Notes: a model not told the origin generated them from the sequence alone. DNA of 64,000 nt from Flavobacteriaceae bacterium HL-DH10 (GCA_031826515.1 CP134536.1:3044501-3108500), one strand, 5' to 3'; positions 27,652-37,321 are shown, numbered from the stretch's first letter. Program-made: numbers and translations.

Positions 27652-28125
27652 TTATCTGTGATGATAAGGTTCATTTTTTAAAATAGTGAATCCTCTATAA
27701 AGTTGTTCGATAATAAATAGTCTAACCATTTGATGGGAAAATGTCATTTTAGATAATGATATTTTCCCATTCGATTTTTTATAAATTTCTTCCGAAAAGC
27801 CATAAGGACCTCCAATAACAAAAACAAGTTGTTTAATACCCGAGTTCATATGTTTTTGTAAGTATGTTGAAAATCCAACCGAATCTAATTGTTTTCCGTT
27901 TTCATCCAATAAAATTAAGATATCTGTATTATTAAGTTTCTTTAAAATAAGTTCGCCTTCTTTTTGTTTTTGCTGTTCTTCGCTTAGATTTTTTACATTT
28001 TTTATATCAGGAATAATGTCTAAAGAGAAATTAATATAAAACCCTAAACGCTTTTGGTAGTCGTTAATTAAGGCTTGAAGTTCTTTATTGTCTGTTTTGC
28101 CTATGGCGAGTAATTTGATAGTCAT
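27652..28125 (-). CDS. rlmH: 23S rRNA pseudouridine-1915 N3-methyltransferase
   Basis: SPOUT-class methyltransferase acting on helix 69 of 70S ribosomes. 157 residues, standard length. SAM-knot motifs are LILLDENGKQLDS and FVIGGPYGFSEEIY. The conserved C-terminus is EQLYRGFTILKNEPYHH. The -7 box sits so close to the ATG that the mRNA may lack a leader. Confidence 0.97.
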   Translation of the reverse strand: MTIKLLAIGKTDNKELQALINDYQKRLGFYINFSLDIIPDIKNVKNLSEEQQKQKEGELILKKLNNTDILILLDENGKQLDSVGFSTYLQKHMNSGIKQLVFVIGGPYGFSEEIYKKSNGKISLSKMTFSHQMVRLFIIEQLYRGFTILKNEPYHHR

Positions 28126-28129
28126 ATAA

Positions 28130-28137
28130 CAAAATTA
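28130..28137 (-). promoter_or_regulatory. -7 box TAATTTTG of rlmH, possibly leaderless
   Basis: Exact TAnnTTTG on the minus strand with only four bases between it and the ATG at 28125. A start about seven bases from the box would fall on or next to the ATG. Confidence 0.4.
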
Positions 28138-28224
28138 CTATTTACTATTTATGAATAATGTATTTAAATAAGAAAAAAACATAAAATTCATAAATCTAAT
28201 ATTTAATAAAGTAAATCAATTTCT

Positions 28225-28232
28225 TATTTTTG
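28225..28232 (+). promoter_or_regulatory. -7 box TATTTTTG of nadC
   Basis: Exact TAnnTTTG, 23 bases before the nadC ATG at 28256. No TTG in the -33 position. Confidence 0.5.
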
Positions 28233-28255
28233 TTAAAATAAATTAACCGAAAAAT

Positions 28256-29116
28256 ATGATTACACAAGAACAATTTGATAGCGAAGTTAAAAGGATAATT
28301 GCAAATGCGATTAAAGAAGATGTAGGGGATGGTGATCATAGTTCATTAGCTTGTATTCCAGAAAATGCAAGAGGAAGAGCTAAGCTTTTAGTAAAAGATA
28401 AAGGAATTATAGGCGGGGTTAATTTTGCTAAAAAAGTTTTTGCTTACGTTGATAAAAGATTAAAGCTTGATATTCTTATAGAAGATGGTACAGAAGTTAC
28501 CTATGGCGATATTGTTATGTATGTTGAAGGCCCATCTCAATCTATTTTAAAAGCGGAGCGTACCGTTTTAAATGCTATGCAGCGTATGAGTGCCATTGCA
28601 ACAAAAACCAGAATGTTTGTAGATTTATTAAAAGGCACAAAAACCAGAATTTTAGATACACGAAAAACGACTCCATGTATTCGTGTTTTAGAAAAATGGG
28701 CTGTAAAAATTGGAGGTGGAGAAAATCATAGATTTGCTTTATATGATATGATTATGCTAAAGGATAATCATATAGATTTTGCTGGTGGTATTACTAAAGC
28801 TATAGATATGGCAAAAGAATACTTGAAGGAAACTGGCAAAAATCTAGATATTATGGTTGAAGCTAGAAATTTAACTGAAGTAGAAGAAATTTTACAAAGT
28901 GATGGTGTTTATAGAATTTTAATTGATAATTTCGATTATGAAGACACAAGAAAAGCTGTAAAAATGATAGGAGATAAATGCCTTACAGAGTCTTCCGGAA
29001 ATATTAATGAAGCAACAATACGTCATTATGCCGAATGTGGCGTAAACTATATATCTTGTGGAGCTTTAACGCATTCGGTACATAATATGGATTTAAGTTT
29101 AAAGGCAGTAAAATAA
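28256..29116 (+). CDS. nadC: Nicotinate-nucleotide diphosphorylase (quinolinate phosphoribosyltransferase)
   Basis: Converts quinolinate and PRPP to nicotinate mononucleotide in de novo NAD synthesis. 286 residues. Motifs: AERTVLNAMQRMSAIAT, LDTRKTTPCIRVLEKWAVK, GGGENHRFALYDMIMLKDNH, VEARNLTEVEE and ESSGNINEATIRHYAECGV. Single gene with its own -7 box. The neighbour yihY has a separate promoter. Confidence 0.97.
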   Translation: MITQEQFDSEVKRIIANAIKEDVGDGDHSSLACIPENARGRAKLLVKDKGIIGGVNFAKKVFAYVDKRLKLDILIEDGTEVTYGDIVMYVEGPSQSILKAERTVLNAMQRMSAIATKTRMFVDLLKGTKTRILDTRKTTPCIRVLEKWAVKIGGGENHRFALYDMIMLKDNHIDFAGGITKAIDMAKEYLKETGKNLDIMVEARNLTEVEEILQSDGVYRILIDNFDYEDTRKAVKMIGDKCLTESSGNINEATIRHYAECGVNYISCGALTHSVHNMDLSLKAVK

Positions 29117-29139
29117 TTAGCTTAAAAAATAAGTTAATA

Positions 29140-29169
29140 ATTGCATTCCTCTTTATTTTAATAACTTTG
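29140..29169 (+). promoter_or_regulatory. Promoter of the yihY-priA unit
   Basis: TTG (29140-29142), a 19-base spacer, then TAACTTTG (29162-29169): both flavobacterial elements match with consensus spacing. The ATG is 26 bases downstream. Confidence 0.7.
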
Positions 29170-29194
29170 TTATAAATTTTAATGCAAATTATTA

Positions 29195-30136
29195 ATGACA
29201 AAACCTATTGAAGACAAACTAGATAAAATTCCTGTAATTAATATCTTAGTGCGGTTTTTTAAAAAAATTAAATTACCAGGTCTAGAAGGTTTGTCTTTTT
29301 ATGATTTGTTAGAATTATATATAACAGGTATTGTAAAAGGGGCATTAACAGCGAGAGCAAGTGCCATAGCTTTTAATTTTTTTACGGCGTTATTTCCTTT
29401 TTTATTATTTATTTTAATAATAATACCTTATGTGCCTATTGACGATTTTAAAATTGAATTTTTACGCTTTTTAGAATCGTTTTTACCCCCTACAACTTCC
29501 GATTTTTTCTTTCAAAATATTTTTGAAAATATAGATCAATCACAGCGAGGAGGGTTGTTGTCGTCCGTTTTTATTTTATCAATTGTTTTAATGGCAAATG
29601 GTGTTAGTGCTGTTTTTTCTGGTTTTGAAAGTTCTTATCATGAGCAATTAATACGTAATGTCTTTCGTCAATACTTATTTGCTTTAGGTATTGCTTTAAT
29701 ATTAGCCTTTTTACTTATAATCACTATTATTGTTTTAGGTTATTTTCAAATTTATGTAGTGCAAAAATTGTTAGACACCTTAGAAGGACAAGGCTATGAG
29801 GTAGCGTCACAAGGTGTGTTTTGGTTTGATGTTGTTAAGTATTTGTTTTTTGTGATTATGGTGTATTTGGCAACAGCAACATTGTATTATTTTGGAACAA
29901 AAGAAGGAAAACATTCTAGTTTCTTTTCGGTGGGCGCTTTGTTTACCACTCTTCTTATTATACTAACTTCATATTTATTTGGTGTTTATATTGAAAATTT
30001 TTCCCAATACAATAAATTATATGGGTCTATTGGGGCGCTCTTAATCTTATTGTTTTATTTGTGGCTTAATTCTAATATTTTATTGCTAGGTTACGAATTA
30101 AATGCATCTTTGAATAAACTACGTAAAATGTATTAG
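29195..30136 (+). CDS. YihY/virulence-factor BrkB family membrane protein
   Basis: 313 residues with six or so membrane helices, for example ALFPFLLFILIIIPYVP, FALGIALILAFLLIITIIVL and GSIGALLILLFYLWLNSNIL. The early motif ALTARASAIAFNFFTALFPF is typical of the family once misnamed ribonuclease BN. Inner membrane, transport-like function unknown. Three bases separate its stop from the priA start, so the two are co-transcribed. Confidence 0.93.
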   Translation: MTKPIEDKLDKIPVINILVRFFKKIKLPGLEGLSFYDLLELYITGIVKGALTARASAIAFNFFTALFPFLLFILIIIPYVPIDDFKIEFLRFLESFLPPTTSDFFFQNIFENIDQSQRGGLLSSVFILSIVLMANGVSAVFSGFESSYHEQLIRNVFRQYLFALGIALILAFLLIITIIVLGYFQIYVVQKLLDTLEGQGYEVASQGVFWFDVVKYLFFVIMVYLATATLYYFGTKEGKHSSFFSVGALFTTLLIILTSYLFGVYIENFSQYNKLYGSIGALLILLFYLWLNSNILLLGYELNASLNKLRKMY

Positions 30137-30139
30137 TTT

Positions 30140-32593
30140 ATGCAGTATTTTATAGATGTTATCATTCCTATTCCGCTTAAAAAACTATTTACTTATGGCA
30201 TAACAGCTTCTGAAGCTGAATTCTTAAAAGCTGGAATGCGTGTTGCAGTGCCTTTTGGGAAATCGAAAATATATACAGGTATTGTTTTCAGTATACATAA
30301 TGATGCGCCAACTGCATACGAAGCTAAAGATATTCAACAAATTTTAGATGAAACGCCTATTGTAAATGCAAAGCAATTGCAATTATGGCAATGGATCGCT
30401 AATTATTACATGTGTACTTTAGGTGATGTTATGCGTGCTGCTTTGCCTAGTGGTTTTATTTTAGAAAGTGAAACAGTAATTACTAAAAGTAATAGTATAA
30501 CAATTGATGAGTCTGTTTTAAAAGACGATGAGTTTTTGGTTTATGAAGCGTTACAGCATCAGTCTTCATTAAAAATTCATGATATTTCTAATATCCTTGA
30601 TAAAAAGAATGTGCTTCCAGTAATTAAGCGACTTATTGAAAAGGAAGCTATTTCGGTAGAAGAAGAAGTCTATGAAAAATACAAACCTAAGTTAGTTAGA
30701 TATGTGAAATTGAATGCTAATTTTTCTTCAGAAACAGCGCTTAGGCAATTATTAGATGATTTAAGCAGAGCGCCAAAGCAAAAACAGGTAGTTATGACCT
30801 TGTTTTCCGTATCTGCAACAACAAAGAAACCCGTAAAAGTTTCCGATTTATCTAATGAAAGTGATGCTTCTTCTTCCATTATAAAAACGTTAATAGACAA
30901 AGGCATTTTTGAAGAATACCATATTCAAACAGATCGCGTACAATATTCAGGAGAAGATAATGAGGACACAAAACATCTTAACACTTACCAAGAAACAGCA
31001 TTAATAGAGGTAAAAGAGTCTTTTAAAACTCATAATGTTTCATTGCTACATGGTGTAACATCATCTGGTAAAACCGAAGTATATGTGAAGCTTATTGAAG
31101 ACGCACTTAGTGCTGGCAAACAGGTTTTGTATTTATTGCCAGAAATTGCACTTACCACACAATTAGTTACCAGACTTCAAAATTATTTTGGAGAGCAAGT
31201 AGCTGTTTTTCATTCTAAATACTCAACGCATGAACGTGTTGAGGTTTGGAATAACGTTTTAAATCATTCCGCGAAAGCGAAAATAGTTTTAGGCGCACGC
31301 TCTTCTATATTTTTACCTTTCGATAATTTAGGATTAATTGTAGTAGATGAGGAGCATGAGCAGTCGTTTAAACAATTTGATCCTGCACCGCGATATCATG
31401 CAAGAGACACGGCTATTGTGTTGGCTTATATGCATGAAGCTAAAATACTATTAGGGTCGGCAACTCCGAGTTTAGAAAGCTATTTTAATGCCAAACAAAA
31501 TAAATATGGTTTTGTAGAATTAATGCATCGTTTTAATGATGTTTTAATGCCTGATATTGAATTGGTAGATATTAAAGATAAGCTAAAAAAGAAGCTTATG
31601 AAAGGGCATTTTAGCGATCGACTTATTGGAGAAATGACCGAAACTTTGCAGGAAGGACACCAAATTATATTGTTTCAAAATAGACGCGGATTTTCTCCTA
31701 TAGTGGAGTGTAATACTTGTGGTGTATCTCCGCAATGCTCTAATTGTGATGTGAGTTTAACGTATCATCAATATAGACATCAATTACGTTGTCATTACTG
31801 CGGATATGTAGAAGCGATGCTAAAAAAATGTAAAGCATGCGGAAGTAGTGAGATAGATAGTAAAGGTTTTGGTACCGAGCAAATTGAAGCAGAGGTGAAG
31901 TTGTTGTTTCCAGATTATAATGTGGCTAGAATGGATTTAGATACCACGCGAGGAAAATATGGTTACGAAAAGATTATTACAGCACTAGAGCAGCAAGAAA
32001 TAGATATTTTGGTTGGCACACAAATGCTTACTAAAGGCTTAGATTTTAGAAATGTCAAGCTTGTTGGTATTATGAATGCTGATAATATGTTGAACTTTCC
32101 AGATTTTAGAGCACATGAACGAAGTTTTCAGTTGATGTTGCAAGTAGCTGGTAGGGCTGGACGTACTGAAGAACGCGGTAAAGTTTTAATTCAAACCTAT
32201 AATCCGTACCATAATATATTACAGCAAGTGTCTACTAATAATTATGTAGATATGTTTAACGAACAAATGAACGATCGTTATAATTTTAAATACCCACCAG
32301 TTTATAAGCAAATAAAAATAACTCTAAAGCATAAAGATTATAATAGGGTGGAAACCGCATCTATTTGGTTTGCTAAATCGTTACGGCAACTTTTTGCTGA
32401 TTTTGTTTTAGGACCAGAATCGCCACCTGTAGCTAGAATTAGAAATCAGTTTCATAAAAACATATTGGTTAAGATTCCTAAAAACCAATCGTTATCAAAA
32501 ACTAAAGAAGCTATTGCTAAAATAAACAACAGCTTCTTTAGTATTAAGGATTTTAGGTCAGTTAAAGTAATATTAAATGTCGATAACTTCTAG
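30140..32593 (+). CDS. priA: Primosomal replication restart helicase PriA
   Basis: 817 residues. A 3'-to-5' helicase that reloads the replisome at stalled forks. The N-terminal DNA-binding domain begins FIDVIIPIPLKKLFTY. The helicase core has LLHGVTSSGKTEVYVKL (Walker A), LIVVDEEHEQSFKQ (DExH) and LLGSATPSLES. Two zinc sites follow at CNTCGVSPQCSNCD and CHYCGY / CKACGS, then the second lobe with GTQMLTKGLDF and VAGRAGR. All residues expected for activity are present. A terminator follows. Confidence 0.98.
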   Translation: MQYFIDVIIPIPLKKLFTYGITASEAEFLKAGMRVAVPFGKSKIYTGIVFSIHNDAPTAYEAKDIQQILDETPIVNAKQLQLWQWIANYYMCTLGDVMRAALPSGFILESETVITKSNSITIDESVLKDDEFLVYEALQHQSSLKIHDISNILDKKNVLPVIKRLIEKEAISVEEEVYEKYKPKLVRYVKLNANFSSETALRQLLDDLSRAPKQKQVVMTLFSVSATTKKPVKVSDLSNESDASSSIIKTLIDKGIFEEYHIQTDRVQYSGEDNEDTKHLNTYQETALIEVKESFKTHNVSLLHGVTSSGKTEVYVKLIEDALSAGKQVLYLLPEIALTTQLVTRLQNYFGEQVAVFHSKYSTHERVEVWNNVLNHSAKAKIVLGARSSIFLPFDNLGLIVVDEEHEQSFKQFDPAPRYHARDTAIVLAYMHEAKILLGSATPSLESYFNAKQNKYGFVELMHRFNDVLMPDIELVDIKDKLKKKLMKGHFSDRLIGEMTETLQEGHQIILFQNRRGFSPIVECNTCGVSPQCSNCDVSLTYHQYRHQLRCHYCGYVEAMLKKCKACGSSEIDSKGFGTEQIEAEVKLLFPDYNVARMDLDTTRGKYGYEKIITALEQQEIDILVGTQMLTKGLDFRNVKLVGIMNADNMLNFPDFRAHERSFQLMLQVAGRAGRTEERGKVLIQTYNPYHNILQQVSTNNYVDMFNEQMNDRYNFKYPPVYKQIKITLKHKDYNRVETASIWFAKSLRQLFADFVLGPESPPVARIRNQFHKNILVKIPKNQSLSKTKEAIAKINNSFFSIKDFRSVKVILNVDNF

Positions 32594-32629
32594 TGAAATA
32601 GAAATTTATTAAATTCTGTAATTGAACTA

Positions 32630-32655
32630 GTCCCGATGAAGATCGGGATTTTTAT
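32630..32655 (+). terminator. Terminator of yihY-priA
   Basis: Stem TCCCGAT-GAAG-ATCGGGA followed by TTTTTATT. The other strand lacks a T run, so it serves the plus strand only. Confidence 0.85.
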
Positions 32656-32658
32656 TCT

Positions 32659-33354
32659 TTAAATATTATTTAATGCGTCAACTAGTTGGGTTTTCTTGTT
32701 CCTGCTTAAAGGAATTTCGTAAGTACCAACTTCAACATTTTTACTGTTAAATCTATCAATTTTATCAAGGTTTACAATATAAGATTTGTGGATTCTTAAA
32801 AACTTACCTTCAGGTAATTCGGCTTCAAAAGATTTCATCGTAGATAATACTACTAAACTATTTTCTTCTGTTACTAATTTTACATAATCACCAAGGGCTT
32901 CAATCCACTTAATATCTTTAATGTAAACTTTACGTTTTTTAAGATTACTTTTCACAAAAATATGTTCACCTTCTTCTTCGTTAAAGTCTAAAGTCAACTT
33001 GTGTTGTTCTAAAGCTTTATCAACAGAAGTATTAAAACGTTCTCTTGTAATGGGTTTGTGTAAGTAATCGGTAGCATCGTAATTAAATGCTTTAAAAGCA
33101 TATTCAGTTTTACCGGTTACAAAAATAATTTGAGGTTTGTTGTTTAATACGTCCAAAAGTTCAAATCCATTTAACACTGGCATTTCAATGTCTAGAAAGA
33201 TTAAGTCAACTTGATGCGTATTTAAACCATTCTTTGTTTCTAGAGCACTACTGTACTCTGCTATTAAGTTGAGAGAGGGGTGATTCTCTACAAGCTTAAC
33301 AATAGACAGACGTTGTATTGCTGAATCGTCTACTACTACACAGTTTAAAGTCAT
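32659..33354 (-). CDS. LytTR-family response regulator
   Basis: 231 residues. The receiver domain (1-120) has VVVDDSAIQR, the phospho-acceptor in DLIFLDIEMPVLNG, the Thr in FVTGKTEYAFKAF and Lys in YLHKPI. The C-terminal LytTR DNA-binding domain includes IKWIEALGDYVKLV and FLRIHKSYIVNLDKID. No sensor kinase gene is adjacent, so its partner must lie elsewhere. Target genes are not known from the sequence. Its 3' end lies against the priA terminator. Confidence 0.95.
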   Translation of the reverse strand: MTLNCVVVDDSAIQRLSIVKLVENHPSLNLIAEYSSALETKNGLNTHQVDLIFLDIEMPVLNGFELLDVLNNKPQIIFVTGKTEYAFKAFNYDATDYLHKPITRERFNTSVDKALEQHKLTLDFNEEEGEHIFVKSNLKKRKVYIKDIKWIEALGDYVKLVTEENSLVVLSTMKSFEAELPEGKFLRIHKSYIVNLDKIDRFNSKNVEVGTYEIPLSRNKKTQLVDALNNI

Positions 33355-33492
33355 AACATTTTGTATTATTTAGGTTAAGATATCGACAATAGTACAAAAA
33401 ATTCGGCTAAAAACCAAAAAACATCGTTTAAATGCATGAATTAACAAAATTTTAACATTTGTTTTCCTCCACAAATATACTCTAAATTATTG

Positions 33493-33523
33493 TTGTTTTA
33501 TATGAAGTAATTAACTATTTTTG
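33493..33523 (+). promoter_or_regulatory. Promoter of the rpsF-rpsR-rplI operon
   Basis: TTG (33493-33495), a 20-base spacer, then TATTTTTG (33516-33523). Both elements are perfect for the flavobacterial consensus. The ATG of rpsF follows 32 bases later. Confidence 0.8.
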
Positions 33524-33554
33524 CACCCAATTTTTAACAATAAACACGATTTTT

Positions 33555-33893
33555 ATGAATCATTATGAAACTGTTTTCATCTTAAATCCCGTTTTATCTG
33601 AAGATCAGATAAAGGAAACAGTAAAGAAATACGAAGATTTTCTTGTTTCTAACGGCGCTAAGATGGTATCAAAAGAAGATTGGGGACTAAAAAAATTAGC
33701 TTACCCAATTCAAAACAAAAAAAGTGGTTTTTACCATTTATTTGAGTACACTGTACCTGGAGATGTAATTAATCAATTAGAAGTAGAGTTTAAGCGTGAT
33801 GAGCGTTTTATGCGTTATTTAACTGTATCGTTAGATAAGCATGCTGTTTCTTGGGCAGAGAGAAGAAGAGTTAAACTTAAACAAAAAGCTTAA
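33555..33893 (+). CDS. rpsF: 30S ribosomal protein S6
   Basis: 112 residues. Binds 16S rRNA with S18 in the central domain of the small subunit. [18 protein letters not shown] opens the protein and [19 protein letters not shown] is the S6 core. First gene of a three-gene ribosomal operon, two bases before rpsR, with no ssb or priB between S6 and S18. Confidence 0.98.
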   Translation: MNHYETVFILNPVLSEDQIKETVKKYEDFLVSNGAKMVSKEDWGLKKLAYPIQNKKSGFYHLFEYTVPGDVINQLEVEFKRDERFMRYLTVSLDKHAVSWAERRRVKLKQKA

Positions 33894-33895
33894 TT

Positions 33896-34192
33896 ATGTC
33901 ATCAATAGAACAACAATCTAAAGGAAAAAAAGACGGAGAAATTAGATATTTAACTCCGCTTAACATCGATACAAATAAGACAAAGAAATATTGTATGTTT
34001 CAAAAGTCTGGAATCAAATATGTTGATTATAAAGATCCAGATTTTTTAATGCGCTTTATAAACGAGCAAGGTAAAATTTTACCAAGACGTTTAACAGGTA
34101 CATCATTAAAGTATCAAAGAAAAGTTGCTGTAGCTGTAAAAAGAGCACGTCACTTAGCTTTAATGCCTTATGTAGCAGATTTATTAAAATAA
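33896..34192 (+). CDS. rpsR: 30S ribosomal protein S18
   Basis: 98 residues, basic. [40 protein letters not shown] and [11 protein letters not shown] match S18. The cysteine-type zinc ribbon is replaced by ordinary residues in the N-terminal part. Packs against S6. 13 bases precede rplI. Confidence 0.98.
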   Translation: MSSIEQQSKGKKDGEIRYLTPLNIDTNKTKKYCMFQKSGIKYVDYKDPDFLMRFINEQGKILPRRLTGTSLKYQRKVAVAVKRARHLALMPYVADLLK

Positions 34193-34205
34193 AATACCGA
34201 TAACA

Positions 34206-34652
34206 ATGGAACTTATATTAAAACAAGACGTTGAAAATTTAGGATTTAAAGACGATGTTGTAACAGTTAAGAACGGTTATGGTAGAAACTTTTTAATTCC
34301 TCAAGGACAAGCGATATTAGCAACAGTATCTGCAAAGAAAGTATTAGCAGAAAACTTAAAGCAAAGAGCTTTTAAAGAAAAGAAAATAGTTGATGATGCT
34401 AACAAAATTGCTGATGCTTTAAAAGCATTAGAAGTTAAAATAGCTGCTAAAGTAGGTACAGGAGACAAATTATTTGGTTCTGTAAACAACATAGATGTTG
34501 CTGCTGCTTTAGAAAAAGAAGGTCAAACTATTGATAAAAAATTCATCACAGTTACAACTGTAAAACGATTAGGTAAATATACTGCCGTAGTACGTTTACA
34601 CAGAGCAGTATCTGTAGATTTAGAATTTGAGGTTGTTGCACAAGCAAACTAA
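34206..34652 (+). CDS. rplI: 50S ribosomal protein L9
   Basis: 148 residues. The N-terminal rRNA-binding domain starts MELILKQDVENLGFKDDVVT and has the signature VKNGYGRNFLIPQGQA. A central helix links to the C-terminal domain (KLFGSVNNIDVAAAL). Last gene of the operon, ended by a strong terminator. Confidence 0.98.
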   Translation: MELILKQDVENLGFKDDVVTVKNGYGRNFLIPQGQAILATVSAKKVLAENLKQRAFKEKKIVDDANKIADALKALEVKIAAKVGTGDKLFGSVNNIDVAAALEKEGQTIDKKFITVTTVKRLGKYTAVVRLHRAVSVDLEFEVVAQAN

Positions 34653-34670
34653 TATCAAATATTTTAGTAC

Positions 34671-34701
34671 AAAAGCCTCAACTTAGTTGAGGCTTTTTTT
34701 T
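34671..34701 (+). terminator. Terminator of the ribosomal protein operon
   Basis: Stem AAAGCCTCAAC-TTA-GTTGAGGCTTT followed by eight or more T. Confidence 0.92.
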
Positions 34702-34751
34702 ATTAAATTTATATGATTTCTGTTTTCACGGAAATAAAAATTAAATTTTCA

Positions 34752-35219
34752 ATGAAGTATAGTAGACTTACAAAAGAACAATTTGAAGAATTACATCAAG
34801 AATTTATAAACTTTTTAGCCACACAATCTATTACGGCAGATGAGTGGGCAAATTTAAAAGTAAATAAACCTGAAATGGCTGAAATGGAACTCGATGTTTT
34901 TAGCGATTTAATATGGGAAGGTGCTTTAAATAAAGCAGAGTATCTAGAGCATTTTGCACCAAAGCATATGTATTTATTTCGTTTAGGTGAAGAAAAAATG
35001 AATGCCATTGTAGTAAACGTAAAAAACGACGTAGATATCACCACGCAAGAAGGATATACTTGGTTACGTGAAAATTTAATGGACGATAGTGTAGAATTTT
35101 TACAAGCTGATAAAGATTATAGCGACGATAAAAACTTGGATAAGTTTAAGATGATTGAACAAGGTGCTGTGATAACTAAAGGCGAATTGTTTACCTATTT
35201 TAATAAGCTAATCAATTAA
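34752..35219 (+). CDS. DUF6495-like cytosolic protein
   Basis: 155 residues from the ATG at 34752 (MKYSRLTKEQFEELHQEF). An in-frame ATG at 34713 adds a stretch that does not look conserved. Acidic, helical, no signal peptide or membrane segment. WANLKVNKPEMAEMELDVFS and EYLEHFAPKHMYLFRLGEEK are the most structured parts. I associate it from memory with DUF6495, often found beside rplI in flavobacteria. No function known. Confidence 0.8.
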   Translation: MKYSRLTKEQFEELHQEFINFLATQSITADEWANLKVNKPEMAEMELDVFSDLIWEGALNKAEYLEHFAPKHMYLFRLGEEKMNAIVVNVKNDVDITTQEGYTWLRENLMDDSVEFLQADKDYSDDKNLDKFKMIEQGAVITKGELFTYFNKLIN

Positions 35220-35227
35220 ATTTTGTC

Positions 35228-35247
35228 ATTCCTGCGAATGCAGGAAT
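35228..35247. repeat. Dispersed palindromic repeat, copy 2
   Basis: ATTCCTGCGAATGCAGGAAT: 8-bp perfect arms with loop GAAT. Same flanks (GTC and CTA) as copy 1 at 4881-4900. Confidence 0.75.
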
Positions 35248-35267
35248 CTATTTCAATTAAAAACTAT

Positions 35268-35275
35268 TATTTTTG
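35268..35275 (+). promoter_or_regulatory. -7 box TATTTTTG upstream of hisS
   Basis: Exact TAnnTTTG, 91 bases before the hisS ATG, which would give a leader of about 85 bases. The leader ends in a hairpin CCCGT-TTTC-ACGGG (35347-35360), six bases before the start codon. Confidence 0.5.
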
Positions 35276-35366
35276 TTTCCCTCAGCATACTAGAACAAAA
35301 GTTGGTATGATGAGGTTACAATTGATAATAACTCATTAAAAAGATACCCGTTTTCACGGGCATATT

Positions 35367-36737
35367 ATGGCTCAAAAACCAAGCATTCCTAAAGGAACCA
35401 GAGATTTTAACCCAGAACAAGTAGCAAAACGCAATTATATATTTAATACCGTTCGTGGTGCTTTTGAAACGTTTGGATTTCAACCTATTGAAACACCAAG
35501 TTTTGAAAATTCGGATACCTTAATGGGGAAATATGGTGAGGAAGGAGACCGTTTGATTTTTAAGATTTTGAATTCCGGGGATTATTTGTCCAAAGCAAAT
35601 GAAGAAGCATATAAAGAAAAAGACTCTACTAAGCTAACTTCAACCATATCTGAAAAAGCCCTACGCTACGATTTAACCGTGCCATTTGCTCGTTATGTAG
35701 TACAACACCAAAACGAGATAGAGTTTCCTTTTAAACGTTATCAAATACAACCTGTTTGGCGTGCTGATAGACCTCAGAAAGGTCGTTTTAGAGAGTTCTT
35801 TCAATGTGATGCCGATGTAGTTGGAAGTCAGTCGTTATGGCAAGAGGTGGAGTTTATACAGTTATATGATACCGTGTTTTCTGCATTAAAACTAGAAGGT
35901 GTTACTATTAAAATTAATAATAGAAAAATACTGTCTGGAATTGCAGAAGTTATTGGAGCTTCAGATAAATTAATCGATTTTACAGTAGCATTAGATAAGT
36001 TAGATAAAATAGGCGAGGAGAAGGTGAAAGAAGAAATGCTAAGTAAAGGTATTTCGGAAGATGGAATTTCAAAATTACAACCTTTGTTTACGTTGTCAGG
36101 TTCTTTTGAATCTCAAATTGAATCTTTAAAATCGATATTATCTGCTTCTGAAGAAGGACAAAAGGGGATTGAGGAATTGGCTTTTATAAATAGGGCTATT
36201 TCTGAATTAGGATTATCAACAGCAACATTACAATTAGACGTGACCTTAGCACGTGGTTTAAACTACTATACAGGCGCTATTTTTGAGGTTTCTGCACCAA
36301 AGGAAGTCAATATGGGGTCTATTGGTGGCGGTGGTAGATACGACGATTTAACTGGCATTTTTGGAATGAAAGATGTTAGTGGTGTTGGTATTAGTTTTGG
36401 TTTAGATCGTATTTATTTAGTGCTTGAAGAATTAGGATTATTTCCTGAAACGGTTGCAAAAAATATCGAGGTATTATTCATTAATTTTGGTGATAAAGAA
36501 GCGTTGTTTAGTTTAAAAGCGATTAAGCAGTTAAGAAAACAAGGTATTAATGCCGAATTATATCCTGATGCTGCCAAAATGAAAAAACAAATGAATCATG
36601 CTAATAAGCGCGCGATTCCGTTTGTAGTTTTGGTTGGCGATCAAGAAATAGAATCGAATACTTATACGTTAAAAAATATGATTTCAGGGGAGCAACTTAA
36701 ATTGTCTTTAGACGCTTTGATATCTCATATTAAATAA
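35367..36737 (+). CDS. hisS: Histidyl-tRNA synthetase
   Basis: Class II aminoacyl-tRNA synthetase, 456 residues. Motif 1 region [16 protein letters not shown], the motif 2 loop [19 protein letters not shown], the histidine-A motif [14 protein letters not shown], and motif 3 in [13 protein letters not shown]. The C-terminal anticodon-binding domain is about residues 360-456 ([16 protein letters not shown]). A hairpin overlapping the region just before the ATG may tune translation. Confidence 0.98.
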   Translation: MAQKPSIPKGTRDFNPEQVAKRNYIFNTVRGAFETFGFQPIETPSFENSDTLMGKYGEEGDRLIFKILNSGDYLSKANEEAYKEKDSTKLTSTISEKALRYDLTVPFARYVVQHQNEIEFPFKRYQIQPVWRADRPQKGRFREFFQCDADVVGSQSLWQEVEFIQLYDTVFSALKLEGVTIKINNRKILSGIAEVIGASDKLIDFTVALDKLDKIGEEKVKEEMLSKGISEDGISKLQPLFTLSGSFESQIESLKSILSASEEGQKGIEELAFINRAISELGLSTATLQLDVTLARGLNYYTGAIFEVSAPKEVNMGSIGGGGRYDDLTGIFGMKDVSGVGISFGLDRIYLVLEELGLFPETVAKNIEVLFINFGDKEALFSLKAIKQLRKQGINAELYPDAAKMKKQMNHANKRAIPFVVLVGDQEIESNTYTLKNMISGEQLKLSLDALISHIK

Positions 36738-36836
36738 AAAAGTCCCGAACATTAATTTAGGACTTAAAGTAACATTAAGTATAAAGCAGATTTTGGATTT
36801 CGACTAAATCAAACTTTATTTTATTAATATTTTTTT

Positions 36837-36867
36837 AGTAAATACCCCTTTTAAGGGGTTTACTTTT
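36837..36867 (+). terminator. Terminator downstream of hisS
   Basis: Nested stem AGTAAA / TTTACT and CCCCTT-TT-AAGGGG with a two-base bulge, then TTTT. It lies 100 bases past the stop. A weaker AAGTCC / GGACTT pair lies between. Confidence 0.75.
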
Positions 36868-37321
36868 ATAATATATGTTCTAGAGTTTATGTTGTTTTTG
36901 TCGTTACAAGTTGTGTTTCAACATTTACTAAGTTTTAAAATTAAAAAAAACGACTTATTAGGTCAGTTGTTTTGAACTAAAGTTTTTCCGAAATTGTTTT
37001 ACTTACTTTCCTATTTAACTTTTTTGTTAAATAAAATTGACATGAATTAAGGTTTTTTTCTACATTTTAAGATATTAAGAATGCCCCCAAATTTTTTTTA
37101 ATAATGCTAATACTTTGGATATTATATTCTTGCAAGAAACTAAATGAAAATATTCGATTCCTTTAGATCACATATTTGATTTATAAAAACATTCATTTTT
37201 TAGCAAGTTGTCACTTTATTACGTCTAATTAATAATATCGATTGAATTTTAATTTAGTAACATGTATTTTAATGATTTAATTTGTTTCAATTTTTTTGAA
37301 TTAGTTACTCAAATTTTGAAT
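36868..37321. other. Gene-free AT-rich region bounded by two terminators
   Basis: No coding frame of note on either strand. It contains an 8-bp hairpin TATTTAAC / GTTAAATA (37012-37033). The next hairpin, at 37322, looks like a terminator but has no gene in front of it, so an untranslated transcript is possible. No known RNA family was recognised. Confidence 0.5.
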
